Assembly (NCBI RefSeq): GCF_000169095.1
Contig: NZ_AAVU01000005.1
Span: 124,001-188,000 of the forward strand
DNA from: Lyngbya sp. PCC 8106
GTDB lineage: Bacteria > Cyanobacteriota > Cyanobacteriia > Cyanobacteriales > Microcoleaceae
Direction: 5' to 3'
DNA: 64,000 bases
The notes under the pieces were generated by a model that was given only the letters and a program-made list of their open reading frames with translations, searched no databases and was not told the DNA's origin. Below are positions 31,525 to 41,397 of this stretch, piece by piece (position 1 is the first letter of the stretch; each line of letters opens with the position of its first letter). The position numbers and the translations under genes were made by a program.

Positions 31525-33846
31525 ATGTATGTGAAAATTCAGAAACTTTTTCTCTCTATCAAGTCATGTAGAAATTTCCTTTCTGCACGAATTATGTACT
31601 GTTTACTGACAACATCTGTTGTCTTCTTGGTTATACTCATCCAAAGTCCCTTGACTTCTCTAATTGCTCCAGAAAAATGCTCTCAGTTAGCAGGGGATGA
31701 TACCTTTATAACCTCTACAGAAGAAACTTATGAGTGGGGAGGAGTCAAAATTGGAGCAGGTGGATTTGTTACAGGTATTGTGATCCATCCTCGTACACCT
31801 GATCTCATATATACTCGTACAGATGCAGGTGGAGCTTTTCGCTGGAATCCCACTAACCAAAGCTGGATGCAACTCCTAAGTGCTGATTCAGTTCCTGGAA
31901 ATATTGACTATAACGTAGAGAGTATAGCACTTGATCCCAATAACCCCAATATTGTTTACATTGCATTAGGCGGTTACACCCGTTCAAAAAAACAACTTGT
32001 CTCTGGATTCTTACTTAAATCTACGGACCGAGGAGAGTCTTGGAAAACTTTGGACTTATCCTTACCGATGGGAGGGAATGAACCTTGGCGATGGACAGGA
32101 GAACGCCTAGCGGTTGATCCAAATAATAGTGATATTGTCTACTTTGCTTCTCGTTTGAATGGGTTATGGCGAAGTACAGATGGAGGAACATCTTGGAGTC
32201 AAGTCAACCCGGAACTTGTTCCCATTGGTCAACCGAACCCTGACACTGATAAACAAGCCGGAGTCACTTATGTTGTCTTTGATGGTTCTTCAGGACTAAC
32301 TGATAACAGAACAAAGGTGATTTATGTTGGCGTTTCCGGTGAAGGGATATACCGCACAACTGATGGAGGAACAACTTGGAAACACCTAGAAGGTGGCCCA
32401 GATACAGAATTAGTCCCTCAGCAGGCTGTTGTGAATACTCAGGGAGAATTAATTACTACTTTTTATCGCACAGAAAAAGATCCTCGCGGATCGGTTTGGA
32501 AATTGACCTCAGAAAAATGGCAAGAAATTACTCCAAAACCGAATCGAAATTATTCTGCGATCGCTATTTCTTCTAACCCAAGTGATACTCTGTTTGTTGT
32601 TAGCTATCCGATGACTCCTGATGATATATACCGATCTGACAATGGAGGTCAAACTTGGGTTCAACTCCACAACAAAATTGATAAGCTTTCATGGTGGCCA
32701 GAGTGGAGTTTTTATACTCTAACAGGGGGTATTGCAGCCTCTCCGTTTAATTCCGGTGAACTGTGGTTAACCAATGGAGTTGGGGTTTGGAGAACCAATT
32801 CAGCCCATGATAGACAGGTGAAATGGTCAGCAACAGTTGATGGTATTGAAGAAACAGTAACCTTTGATGCAATTAGTCCTCCTGGGGGAAAGTTGATTAC
32901 TGCGATCGCTGATTTTGATGGATTTTATCATGACAGCTTATGTTCAGTACCCATCAGAAATCATGGAAATGGTAACTTTATCACCACAACCAGTTTAGCC
33001 TACAGCAGCACTCATCCTAATTTTATTGTTTCTGTTGGAGCAAGTCATCACAATCCCCAAGAGATACGAGCAGGTTTTTCTGAAAATTATGGCAAAACCT
33101 GGCACAACTTTCGCTCAATTGAAAATAAAACTCATCCCAGTGACCTAGTATTCGGTAATATTGCCGTTTCTGCAACCGATACTCGAAATATTGTTTGGCA
33201 ACCTAGTAATGGAAAAACTCCATACTTCACCAAAGATAGAGGAAGAACTTGGCAACAGATTTCTTTTTTTGAACAGAAAGAAATAGAAAGGGGATCTCAT
33301 ACTCATCTGTGGAACCGACAACAGGCATTAGCGGCTGATTCTGTGAAAGCAGGAACATTTTATATATATCATCATGTAGGTGGACGTTTTCTCCGCAGCG
33401 ATGATGGAGGGGAAACTTGGAAAATTGTTAATGAAACTCTACCTGATGAGGTTTGGCAGGGTGCTAACGTGAAAACAGCACCCGGTATTAAAGGCGAGGT
33501 TTGGGTAAGTCTGAGTGAAAAAGGTTTATACCGTTCTAGTAATTTTGGAGAAGACTTTGTTAAACTTGCCGTTGAGGAAGCGAATGTTCTCGGTTTTGGT
33601 AAAGCCGTACCCAACACAACTTCTCCAACTGTTTTCCTTCAAGGTAAAATCAATGGCGAAACAGGTGTTTTTCGATCAACAAACTTAGGTCAAACTTGGG
33701 TTCAGATTGCAGACTATCCAATGGGTTATTTTGGAAAGTTAAGAGTAATCACAGGTGATATGAATGTTTTTGGACGAGTCTTTCTGGGAACAGGAGGAAA
33801 TGGATTTATATACGGACAATTGTTAGAAACAAATCAGGATAGGTGA
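31525..33846 (+). CDS. GH74-like beta-propeller glycosidase, membrane anchored
   Basis: A 773-residue protein with a basic N-terminus and one transmembrane or signal helix (about 25-46), so the rest is periplasmic or outside. It has repeated BNR/Asp-box motifs (STDRGESW, STDGGTSW, TTDGGTTW, SDNGGQTW, TKDRGRTW, SDDGGETW, STNLGQTW). The opening IGAGGFVTGIVIHP and YTRTDAGGAFRWN match the family 74 xyloglucanase pattern with the catalytic base at Asp100, and ITAIADFDGFYHD matches the general-acid region (Asp463). GH74 enzymes cut beta-1,4-glucan backbones that bear side chains. At the end of an EPS cluster it probably trims or releases the polymer. Domain family is strongly suggested by motifs; substrate is inference. 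Confidence 0.82.
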   Translation: MYVKIQKLFLSIKSCRNFLSARIMYCLLTTSVVFLVILIQSPLTSLIAPEKCSQLAGDDTFITSTEETYEWGGVKIGAGGFVTGIVIHPRTPDLIYTRTDAGGAFRWNPTNQSWMQLLSADSVPGNIDYNVESIALDPNNPNIVYIALGGYTRSKKQLVSGFLLKSTDRGESWKTLDLSLPMGGNEPWRWTGERLAVDPNNSDIVYFASRLNGLWRSTDGGTSWSQVNPELVPIGQPNPDTDKQAGVTYVVFDGSSGLTDNRTKVIYVGVSGEGIYRTTDGGTTWKHLEGGPDTELVPQQAVVNTQGELITTFYRTEKDPRGSVWKLTSEKWQEITPKPNRNYSAIAISSNPSDTLFVVSYPMTPDDIYRSDNGGQTWVQLHNKIDKLSWWPEWSFYTLTGGIAASPFNSGELWLTNGVGVWRTNSAHDRQVKWSATVDGIEETVTFDAISPPGGKLITAIADFDGFYHDSLCSVPIRNHGNGNFITTTSLAYSSTHPNFIVSVGASHHNPQEIRAGFSENYGKTWHNFRSIENKTHPSDLVFGNIAVSATDTRNIVWQPSNGKTPYFTKDRGRTWQQISFFEQKEIERGSHTHLWNRQQALAADSVKAGTFYIYHHVGGRFLRSDDGGETWKIVNETLPDEVWQGANVKTAPGIKGEVWVSLSEKGLYRSSNFGEDFVKLAVEEANVLGFGKAVPNTTSPTVFLQGKINGETGVFRSTNLGQTWVQIADYPMGYFGKLRVITGDMNVFGRVFLGTGGNGFIYGQLLETNQDR

Positions 33847-33899
33847 CAAATCAGGAGAGAAAAAAAGTAGGGGATAACTGAAGTTCTATTTAAAGCAAA

Positions 33900-33920
33900 G
33901 AAAAAGGCGCAAAATGCGCC
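33900..33920 (-). terminator. Intrinsic terminator of glsF
   Basis: On the minus strand, GGCGC-ATTTT-GCGCC (33906-33920) is followed by TTTTT (33901-33905), 46 nt after the glsF stop. This is a standard rho-independent terminator, also placed to separate the converging EPS cluster. Confidence 0.75.
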
Positions 33921-33965
33921 CCTAACTGATTGTATTTGTTCAAATTTTCTGGAGTCTAACTAGAG

Positions 33966-36900
33966 TTAAGAAGCAGTAACCGCAACCTTTTCTGTAGACC
34001 CTTCTGCACTCGCTTCTGGAGTATTCTCCTCTGAAGGCGGTACCACTTGCCAGAACTTCGGCAAATATTCAGACCAATTGGCTAAAATTGTCTGTGCTTT
34101 TTGGCTACCTGTGCGTTCGCCGTGTTGTTCGATCAATTCCTTTAACTGCTTTTCGCCAGCCGGAGTACAAACCCGTTGAATCTTGACAATTTCCCCATTC
34201 AACCGTTCTGGCAACTGGTTATTTTCATCGAGGAAATAGCCAATACCACCCGTTTGACCTGCCGCCACGTTACGACCAACAGCACCCAACACCACGACAA
34301 CACCACCTGTCATATATTCACAACAGTGATCGCCAGCGCCTTCTATTACCGCCCGTCCCATCGAGTTCCGCACCGCAAACCGTTCGCCCGCTTGACCCAA
34401 AGCATACAGGGTTCCTCCTGTTGCCCCGTACAAACAGGTATTACCAATAATCACGTTTTCCGACGGATCATAACTCGCCTCTGGGGAAGGCTTGATAATC
34501 AACTCTCCGCCGTGCATTCCTTTACCGACGTAATCATTCGCTTCCCCAGTCAACGTTAGCGTCATTCCCGGTAAATTAAACGCCCCAAAACTCTGACCGG
34601 CTGAACCCGTGAAATTGAGAGTAATTTGCCCTGAAAATCCGGTATTACCGTACCGACCCGCAATTTTTCCAGCAATTCGCGCCCCCACAGTCCGATCAGT
34701 ATTCACCAGTCGAACCGTTTTATTAACAGTCCCCTGGTTACGAATCGCCGCCGCAATATCTGCATCTTCGAGTAACACATCATCCAAGACTGGGCCGTTA
34801 CTGTGAACTCCCTCATGGTTCAACCAATCGCGATCACTTCGGGTATCGGGCAAATTGATCAAACAATCGAGATTAATCGCGCTTGTCTTGGTCAGTTGTA
34901 CCCCTTCGCGCATCTTCAGTAGATCAGAACGGCCCATAATATCGGTTAGCGAACGATAGCCCAAACGCGCCAATAACTGTTGCACTTCCGAAGCGATCAA
35001 GTAGAAGAAATTCACCACATGATCCGGCGTACCCGGAAAACGTTTGCGTAAATCTTCCCGTTGAGTCGTCACACCCACCGGACAACTATTGGTATGACAA
35101 ATCCGCGCCATAATACAGCCTTCTGCAATCATGGCGATGGTACCAAAGCCAAATTCTTCAGCCCCCATCAACGCCCCCATGACCACATCCCAGCCGGACT
35201 TCAAGCCGCCATCGACCCGTAGCCGCACGCGATCGCGAAGTTTATTTTCCATCAACACCCGATGAACTTCAGTCAATCCCAATTCCCAAGGTGTACCGGC
35301 GTGTTTAATCGAAGACAAGGGACTTGCCCCAGTACCGCCATCGTGACCAGAAATCTGAATATAATCAGCATTTGCCTTTGCCACCCCAGCAGCGATCGTA
35401 CCGATGCCAATTTCTGCCACTAACTTCACCGAAACCAACGCTTCGGGGTTAATCTGATGAAGGTCAAAAATCAGTTGGGCTAAATCCTCAATCGAATAAA
35501 TATCATGGTGAGGAGGCGGTGAAATCAGCGTTACACCTGCCTTAGATCGCCGCAGCATAGCAATGTATGCACTCACTTTTTTACCCGGTAACTGTCCACC
35601 TTCTCCGGGTTTTGCCCCTTGGGCGATTTTAATCTCAATCGAGTGGGCATTCATCAAGTATTCTGGCGTCACCCCAAACCGTCCCGAGGCAACTTGTTTA
35701 ATCGCGGAACTCGCACTATCTCCGTTGCGTAAGCCTTTTAAATAGGGACGACTGGCTGAATTCCCCTGGTCATCAACATCTTCCAAGGCTTTAAACCGGG
35801 CTGGATCTTCTCCGCCTTCACCCGAGTTAGACTTTCCGCCGAGGCGGTTCATAGCGATCGCTAAAGTTTCGTGGGCTTCCGGCGACAACGCCCCCAATGA
35901 CATCCCCCCTGTACAAAAGCGTTTGACAATTTCGACAACAGATTCAACTTCTTCGAGGGGAATGGATTGGCGATCGCTCTGAAAATCAAGCAAATCTCGT
36001 AAAGCCGAAATCGGGCGACCTTCTAGATATTTCTGATAGGCTTGATAATGGTCATATCCCGGTACATCCGAACCATTTTGATTACCATTAACACTCTTGA
36101 GAGCCTGATGTAAAACTTTAGCCAATTCGGGGTTATTGCTATGATATTCACCCCGTTTGAAGAAGTTTACAAAGCCGTAATTTTCCAGTTTTTTCTGTTC
36201 AATTTCAGGGAAAGCTTTCACATGAAATTGGTAAACTTCTTGACTAAGTTCGTTAACCGTTAACCCCCCAATCCGAGAAGTTGTGCCTTTAAAGCCCAAT
36301 TCCAATAAATCACCACCAATGCCAATCGCTTCAAAAATTTGAGCGCCCTGATAGGAAGACAGCAGGGAAATTCCCATTTTGGAGAGAATCTTTAACAAAC
36401 CGCCTTCAACTGCGGTGCGATAATTTTTCTGAGCATCGCTTAAACTCAGAGACAATTTCCCTTGTTCAATTGCCTTTTGAGTCTTGGGTTGTGACCACCA
36501 CCCGCGTACACTTGCAAAAGCCAAATAGGGACAAACCGCAGAAGCCCCATAACCAATTAAACAGGCAAAATGATGGGTACTCCAACATTGAGCAGTCTCA
36601 ACCACTAAAGAAGCGCTACAGCGTAACCCCGTTGTAATCAAATGATGGTGAACTGCACCGACAGCAAGTAGAGGCGGAATATAAGTCAATTCTGCACTCA
36701 GATTGTGATCGCGATGCGTCTCCCCAGAAGAATCGCTTAAAATGACAATTTTTTTGCCTTGGCGAACTTCATCTTCAGCCCGTCCGCAGAGTTGCTTAAT
36801 GGCTTGTGCGAGTCCATCTGGGCCTGTCGAAACGGGATATAAAGTTGAGAGTTTAATCGTTTCAAACCCACTTTGACAGAGTGCTTCGAGTTCAGCTTCA

Positions 36901-38738
36901 TTGAGAACAGGAGACTCTATTTTCAGCATCCGGGCATTTTCGGGCTGCGGATCGAGTAAATTTCCCCGCCCGCCGAGTTGCATATTCAACGACATCACGA
37001 TCCATTCTCGCAATGGATCTATCGGGGGGTTGGTGACTTGAGCAAACCGTTGTTTGAAGTAGTCGTACAGCAAATGAGGTTTGTCTGACAGCGCCGCCAA
37101 GGGAATATCATCCCCCATACAAAAAGTCGGTTCTTTCCCCAAACTTGCCATATCCGCGATCACCATGTCCAGATCTTCTGAACCATAGCCAAAAGCCGTT
37201 TGTAGGCGCAACTGGGTTTGGGGATCGAGGTTAGAAGTCTCATCCTCGAAGGGTTGAGGTTCTAGGTTAACGCGATAGTTCTCCAGCCATTCGTGATAAG
37301 GTTGGCGACGGGCAATCCGTTCTTTGATTTCCCAGTTTTTGAGAACTTCGTGACTTTCGAGATCAACCGCTAACATTTGCCCTGGCCCTAAACGGCCTTT
37401 TTCAACAATCTCGGATTCGGGAATATTTACAACCCCTGCTTCTGAGGCGACTATCACGAGATTATCTTTGGTAATGCAATACCGCGCCGGACGCAAACCA
37501 TTACGATCTAAAGTGGCACCGACTTGTTTACCATCGCTAAACACCAGCAATGCCGGCCCATCCCACGATTCTTGTAAGCCGCTGTAATATTCGTAAAAAT
37601 CGACAATTTCTGGACGCGATTGCAGATCCGGTTGATTTTTGTAGGCTTCCGGCACCATAATCATCAAGGTTTCCAGAGGAGTTCGTCCGGTTCTCACCAA
37701 TAACTCCATGACATTATCGAGGTTAGCCGAGTCGCTATTGGTCGCATCAACAAACGGTTTTAAGGTTTCTAGACGTTCTCCCCAAGTGTCCGAGGCTAGC
37801 TTACCTTCGGCTGCCCGCATCCAGTTAATATTACCCAGAAGGGTATTAATTTCGCCGTTATGACCCAATAAGCGCATCGGTTGAGCTAGAGGCCATCGGG
37901 GCATCGTATTCGTGCTGAAACGTCGATGATAGACTGCAAAGGCACTCTTGTAAGCCGGATTTTTTAAGTCGAGATAAAACTCTCCCAACACTGCCGAACG
38001 CACCATACCTTTATAGACAATTGTGCGACAGGAGAAGGAACAAATATAGACATTTTGCCCCCAGATAAACCCTTTAGCTTCTAAAGCATAACCAACTGAA
38101 CGTCGCGCTAGATACAATTGCCGTTCGAGAGCATCTCCCGTTTGATCGGTCTTGGAGGAGACAACGACCTGTTCGATCAAAGGCTGATTTTCTCGAGCTT
38201 GTGGCCCTAAAACATCGGGATTAACGGGAACTTTGCGCCATCCCAGATTCGTCAAATTTTCTGCCGCCAATACCTCCTCGATCACTTGCCGAGTTTTAGC
38301 GGCTTGTTGTTCGTCGGGGGGTAAAAACACCATCGCTACCCCATAAGCTTGATGCAATTGTTCTGGGGATAACTGCTGAAGGCTAGAGAGTTCGGGGGAC
38401 TGTTGCAACAATTCCCAGGGAATAGCACTCATTAACCCGGCTCCATCTCCGGAGTCATAGTCAGCACTACATCCGCCTCGATGTTCTAAACAGGTGAGTG
38501 CAGGTAATGCTTTTTCGATAATGTCATGGCTGGCTACACCGGATGGATTGGCAATAAAACCGACTCCACAGGCATCTCGTTCTTCAACGAGCCATCGTTG
38601 ACCCCCGTAGGGAGTCCCTGAACTTGTTTGACTCTGTGTTGTACCCTGACTCGAAAAACCTTTGATTGCAGAGGCTTCCGCCATTTTTTCCCCTGTCATC
38701 GGTTGATTTTGATTCTCGCTTGTGTTGATGTGATCCAT
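33966..38738 (-). CDS. glsF: Ferredoxin-dependent glutamate synthase
   Basis: A large 1590-residue Fd-GOGAT. The class-II amidotransferase nucleophile is Cys57 in RDACGVGF, exposed after removal of a 56-residue propeptide. The central and FMN-binding domains follow (GGMSLGALSPEAHETLA, ISGHDGGTGASP), and the 3Fe-4S cysteines lie in CIMARICHTNSCPVG (about 1207-1218). An insertion near residues 980-1005 (DVDDQGNSASRPYLKGL) before NGD is the ferredoxin loop, absent from NADPH-type GltB, so the donor is ferredoxin. It makes glutamate from 2-oxoglutarate and glutamine in nitrogen assimilation. No small GltD subunit gene is near. A terminator follows at 33900. I looked for a GTA-N8-TAC NtcA site upstream and did not find one. 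Confidence 0.97.
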   Translation of the reverse strand: MDHINTSENQNQPMTGEKMAEASAIKGFSSQGTTQSQTSSGTPYGGQRWLVEERDACGVGFIANPSGVASHDIIEKALPALTCLEHRGGCSADYDSGDGAGLMSAIPWELLQQSPELSSLQQLSPEQLHQAYGVAMVFLPPDEQQAAKTRQVIEEVLAAENLTNLGWRKVPVNPDVLGPQARENQPLIEQVVVSSKTDQTGDALERQLYLARRSVGYALEAKGFIWGQNVYICSFSCRTIVYKGMVRSAVLGEFYLDLKNPAYKSAFAVYHRRFSTNTMPRWPLAQPMRLLGHNGEINTLLGNINWMRAAEGKLASDTWGERLETLKPFVDATNSDSANLDNVMELLVRTGRTPLETLMIMVPEAYKNQPDLQSRPEIVDFYEYYSGLQESWDGPALLVFSDGKQVGATLDRNGLRPARYCITKDNLVIVASEAGVVNIPESEIVEKGRLGPGQMLAVDLESHEVLKNWEIKERIARRQPYHEWLENYRVNLEPQPFEDETSNLDPQTQLRLQTAFGYGSEDLDMVIADMASLGKEPTFCMGDDIPLAALSDKPHLLYDYFKQRFAQVTNPPIDPLREWIVMSLNMQLGGRGNLLDPQPENARMLKIESPVLNEAELEALCQSGFETIKLSTLYPVSTGPDGLAQAIKQLCGRAEDEVRQGKKIVILSDSSGETHRDHNLSAELTYIPPLLAVGAVHHHLITTGLRCSASLVVETAQCWSTHHFACLIGYGASAVCPYLAFASVRGWWSQPKTQKAIEQGKLSLSLSDAQKNYRTAVEGGLLKILSKMGISLLSSYQGAQIFEAIGIGGDLLELGFKGTTSRIGGLTVNELSQEVYQFHVKAFPEIEQKKLENYGFVNFFKRGEYHSNNPELAKVLHQALKSVNGNQNGSDVPGYDHYQAYQKYLEGRPISALRDLLDFQSDRQSIPLEEVESVVEIVKRFCTGGMSLGALSPEAHETLAIAMNRLGGKSNSGEGGEDPARFKALEDVDDQGNSASRPYLKGLRNGDSASSAIKQVASGRFGVTPEYLMNAHSIEIKIAQGAKPGEGGQLPGKKVSAYIAMLRRSKAGVTLISPPPHHDIYSIEDLAQLIFDLHQINPEALVSVKLVAEIGIGTIAAGVAKANADYIQISGHDGGTGASPLSSIKHAGTPWELGLTEVHRVLMENKLRDRVRLRVDGGLKSGWDVVMGALMGAEEFGFGTIAMIAEGCIMARICHTNSCPVGVTTQREDLRKRFPGTPDHVVNFFYLIASEVQQLLARLGYRSLTDIMGRSDLLKMREGVQLTKTSAINLDCLINLPDTRSDRDWLNHEGVHSNGPVLDDVLLEDADIAAAIRNQGTVNKTVRLVNTDRTVGARIAGKIAGRYGNTGFSGQITLNFTGSAGQSFGAFNLPGMTLTLTGEANDYVGKGMHGGELIIKPSPEASYDPSENVIIGNTCLYGATGGTLYALGQAGERFAVRNSMGRAVIEGAGDHCCEYMTGGVVVVLGAVGRNVAAGQTGGIGYFLDENNQLPERLNGEIVKIQRVCTPAGEKQLKELIEQHGERTGSQKAQTILANWSEYLPKFWQVVPPSEENTPEASAEGSTEKVAVTAS

Positions 38739-38745
38739 TTCGTAA

Positions 38746-39018
38746 ATGTCGATTAAACTAACTGTGGAATCGCTCGCTGCGCCAAAAATGGCTACAGATG
38801 GCAGTTTTACAGGTGGGTTGAGGAACTATTTCAGTCAAACCCGATACCTCAACGCCTTGATAGACTTATTGCTCCGTAACCAGTTGATCCGTTTTTTCCG
38901 ACAACAATACCTGCGCGGAACTTGCGATCGCAGTCTCGACACCGGAAGGTTGATAGAAATTGTAAGTAATTTAGGATTAAAGAAAAACTGGCAAAATTTC
39001 CAACAGCGTAGTCACTAA
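38746..39018 (+). CDS. Doubtful small ORF divergent from glsF
   Basis: A 90-codon frame starts 8 bp from the glsF start codon on the opposite strand. The product has a moderately protein-like middle (YLNALIDLLLRNQLIRFFRQQYLRG), but there is no ribosome-binding site, no recognised family, and it lies where the glsF leader must be. It is probably not a gene; listed because no other gene occupies the stretch. Confidence 0.2.
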   Translation: MSIKLTVESLAAPKMATDGSFTGGLRNYFSQTRYLNALIDLLLRNQLIRFFRQQYLRGTCDRSLDTGRLIEIVSNLGLKKNWQNFQQRSH

Positions 39019-39414
39019 AAATATATCTATTTAAGTGTCAATTGCAGTTGGTATAGACTCAGAGTTGAGCTGGAAATTACGGGTTTAATTTCCTTCACCT
39101 CAGAATATTCCTCTCTTAAAAGGCGATGTTGCCACAGGAATAGCTCATCGGTACCGAAAAAAGACGTAATCTAAGATGATCTAAACCGATCAACCTCAAT
39201 TGATTATGTAACCTAGAACACGCCCTCAACAAGCTGCATAAATGCTTTAAGCCACCATAATTGTGTAGTCACTAGGATACACTCAAGAATTATGTAGAGT
39301 AAGCATCGACTCTAACCTCTGAGTTGGTGTCTGTTGTGTCTTTAGAGGTCTGTGGCGTTTGAAGGTCAGACTTCTCAAAAATTTAACCTTTAAGCCGAAC
39401 TGAACTTTATTCCT
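39019..39414. other. Gene-free stretch, nothing assigned
   Basis: These 396 bp must hold the promoters of glsF (leftward) and of the phosphodiester glycosidase gene (rightward). I see no RNA gene, repeat or clear NtcA site. A GTA-N10-TAC at about 39268-39283 is two bases too wide for NtcA. Confidence 0.4.
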
Positions 39415-41334
39415 ATGTTCCAATCATTCTGGCGTTTGACTCAGTACATTGCTATCTGTACTGTTTTATCTGTGCTATTCGGCTTTGAGAATTCTTCTTC
39501 ACAAGCTTCTCAATCGCCGCTCAAAATTATTCGACAGGGTTCCTTAATCGAATTGAACAACCAAGAAGTTGATTTGGCTTGGGTTCAATGGCAAAGCACA
39601 GAAGCTCAACCGCTACGAGTTGGAATTCGGGATCTGGGATTAATGAGGCTTTTAGGCCTAGACCTACTTAACACAAATGATAGCGCTCAACAACCTGTCG
39701 AGTGGTTTTCTTCCGCCGACTCCTCCCCTCTAACATTATTCGCTTTTTATCACTCACCGAATCGATATCTAGATGTTACCGCTTTTGCCCAAAAGGGACA
39801 ATGGGATTTGTCTGTTGTCGGAACCCGCCTCAAAATTGTTACACCTCCAGCAACAATTAAAGCCATTCAACAACACCCTCTTTCCCCTTCGACTAATTTA
39901 CCGATTTCTCCTGAACTGCTTGCTGCTTACCGAACATTACAAATTGAATTGGATCAGCGAGTTCTATGGGAACATCCTCAAATCGCGCCTCAACCAGCAA
40001 CCGTTACTTCAAAACCTCTACCAGACGACCCCAATTCGCCCTCTAGCCCGGCGTTAACTCCCTGGATGATCCGTTTAGCCGCTCAACTTGATCCGGCTGC
40101 GATCGCCCCGTTTTCTTCTCTCTCGGAGCGCCCTCTTGATGGACTCGAACAGGTAAGTGATCGCCACCAAACCACGCTCACGTTTAATGTTCCCGTCGGT
40201 TGGCGTCCGGTGGTTTCAACTTTCAGTGATCCTCATCGTCTGCTGATCGATATTCGACCTGATTTTTTAGTGGAACGGAATATCCTCTGGATGCCGGGAT
40301 TACGTTGGCGACAACAATATATCGAAATTCCTAATTCTCAACCCACTGCTTCATCGCTTCCTAACCGTTTTCCGGTCTTCTGGCTGGAAATTGATCTGAC
40401 TGCGCCTCAACTTTCCCTAAAACCTATTCTCAGCCGTAATACTTCGCGAGTCGGATTGGCACCTTTATTGAAAACTGCTTCGCGATCGCAAGCCCTAGCC
40501 GCGATTAACGGAGGGTTCTTTAATCGCAATACTCTGTTTCCCCTGGGAGCTATTCGTCGCCAGGGACGTTGGCTATCGAGTCCTATTCTAAATCGAGGTG
40601 CGATCGGTTGGACAGATCAAGGTGAGATTTATCTGGATCGCTTGACTCGTTTTGAAACTCTAATTACGGCGACTGGGAACCGTTTTCCGATTCAGCATCT
40701 TAATAGTGGATATGTGGAAGCCGGAATTTCTCGTTATACCTCCGACTGGGGTTCTACCTATTTTCCGGTTCTTGATCGCGAATGGGCAATGATTACCCGT
40801 AATCATCGCATTATTGAGCATTTATTTCGAGAAAGACCTATCAAGCTTCCAGTTCCCATTTTGGATGATGATTATCTACTGGTTGTCCGTAATCATAAGG
40901 AAAAAGTGACTCAACTCCCGATTGGAACAGAAGTGAAAATTGAGAGCCAAACTGACCCCCCAATTTGGGAGACTTACCCGCAAATTTTAGCCGCAGGGCC
41001 GTTATTGTTACAATCCGGTGAAATTGTATTAGATGCTCCCTCAGAACGCTTTAGTGAGGCGTTTAGCAACCAACAGGCGATTCGTAGTGCAGTTGGTCGC
41101 ACCCCAGACAACAAACTGCTTTTGGTTGCTGTTCACAATCGCCCTTTGGGATCAGGGCCAAATTTAACTGAACTGGCTCAAATTCTACAAAAACTTGGGG
41201 CTGTAGAGGCTTTAAATCTAGATGGGGGGAGTTCCACCAGTTTGTATCTTGGGGGTGAATTGATTGATCGTCCTGCTCAAACCGCAGCCCCGATTCACAA
41301 TGGGTTAGGAGTGTTTGGGCAACCTGAAATCTGA
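39415..41334 (+). CDS. Phosphodiester glycosidase (NAGPA/DUF2233) family, exported
   Basis: A 639-residue protein with an N-terminal signal segment (FWRLTQYIAICTVLSVLFGF) and an AMIN-like region around 215-300 (VPVGWRPVVSTFSDPHRLLIDIRP). The NAGPA domain covers about 330-635: AAINGGFFNRNTLFPLGAIRR, AAGPLLLQSGE, and the C-terminal ALNLDGGSSTSLYL, which carries the conserved Asp-Gly-Gly. The family removes GlcNAc from phosphodiester-linked sugars in animals; bacterial members act in the envelope on poorly known substrates. It would be periplasmic. The start ATG 39415 is followed at once by the signal. No operon partner is evident. Confidence 0.88.
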   Translation: MFQSFWRLTQYIAICTVLSVLFGFENSSSQASQSPLKIIRQGSLIELNNQEVDLAWVQWQSTEAQPLRVGIRDLGLMRLLGLDLLNTNDSAQQPVEWFSSADSSPLTLFAFYHSPNRYLDVTAFAQKGQWDLSVVGTRLKIVTPPATIKAIQQHPLSPSTNLPISPELLAAYRTLQIELDQRVLWEHPQIAPQPATVTSKPLPDDPNSPSSPALTPWMIRLAAQLDPAAIAPFSSLSERPLDGLEQVSDRHQTTLTFNVPVGWRPVVSTFSDPHRLLIDIRPDFLVERNILWMPGLRWRQQYIEIPNSQPTASSLPNRFPVFWLEIDLTAPQLSLKPILSRNTSRVGLAPLLKTASRSQALAAINGGFFNRNTLFPLGAIRRQGRWLSSPILNRGAIGWTDQGEIYLDRLTRFETLITATGNRFPIQHLNSGYVEAGISRYTSDWGSTYFPVLDREWAMITRNHRIIEHLFRERPIKLPVPILDDDYLLVVRNHKEKVTQLPIGTEVKIESQTDPPIWETYPQILAAGPLLLQSGEIVLDAPSERFSEAFSNQQAIRSAVGRTPDNKLLLVAVHNRPLGSGPNLTELAQILQKLGAVEALNLDGGSSTSLYLGGELIDRPAQTAAPIHNGLGVFGQPEI

Positions 41335-41377
41335 GCCAAAATTGCTGTGAAGTTTTCGTAAACTGAACTGTACTTAA

Positions 41378-41397
41378 GTAAAGATTGCGTAAAGATT
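41378..41397 (+). promoter_or_regulatory. Direct repeat, 11-bp period
   Basis: GTAAAGATT occurs at 41378-41386 and again at 41389-41397, exactly one 11-bp step apart; a related GTAAACTGA lies at 41358. OmpR/PhoB-type response regulators bind such repeats. It lies upstream of a TATGTT (-10-like, 41443) that could serve the cupin gene. Confidence 0.3.

Noticed and set aside
39268..39283. NtcA-like GTA...TAC upstream of glsF
   Set aside because: The spacing is 10 instead of 8 bases, so it does not meet the NtcA consensus.
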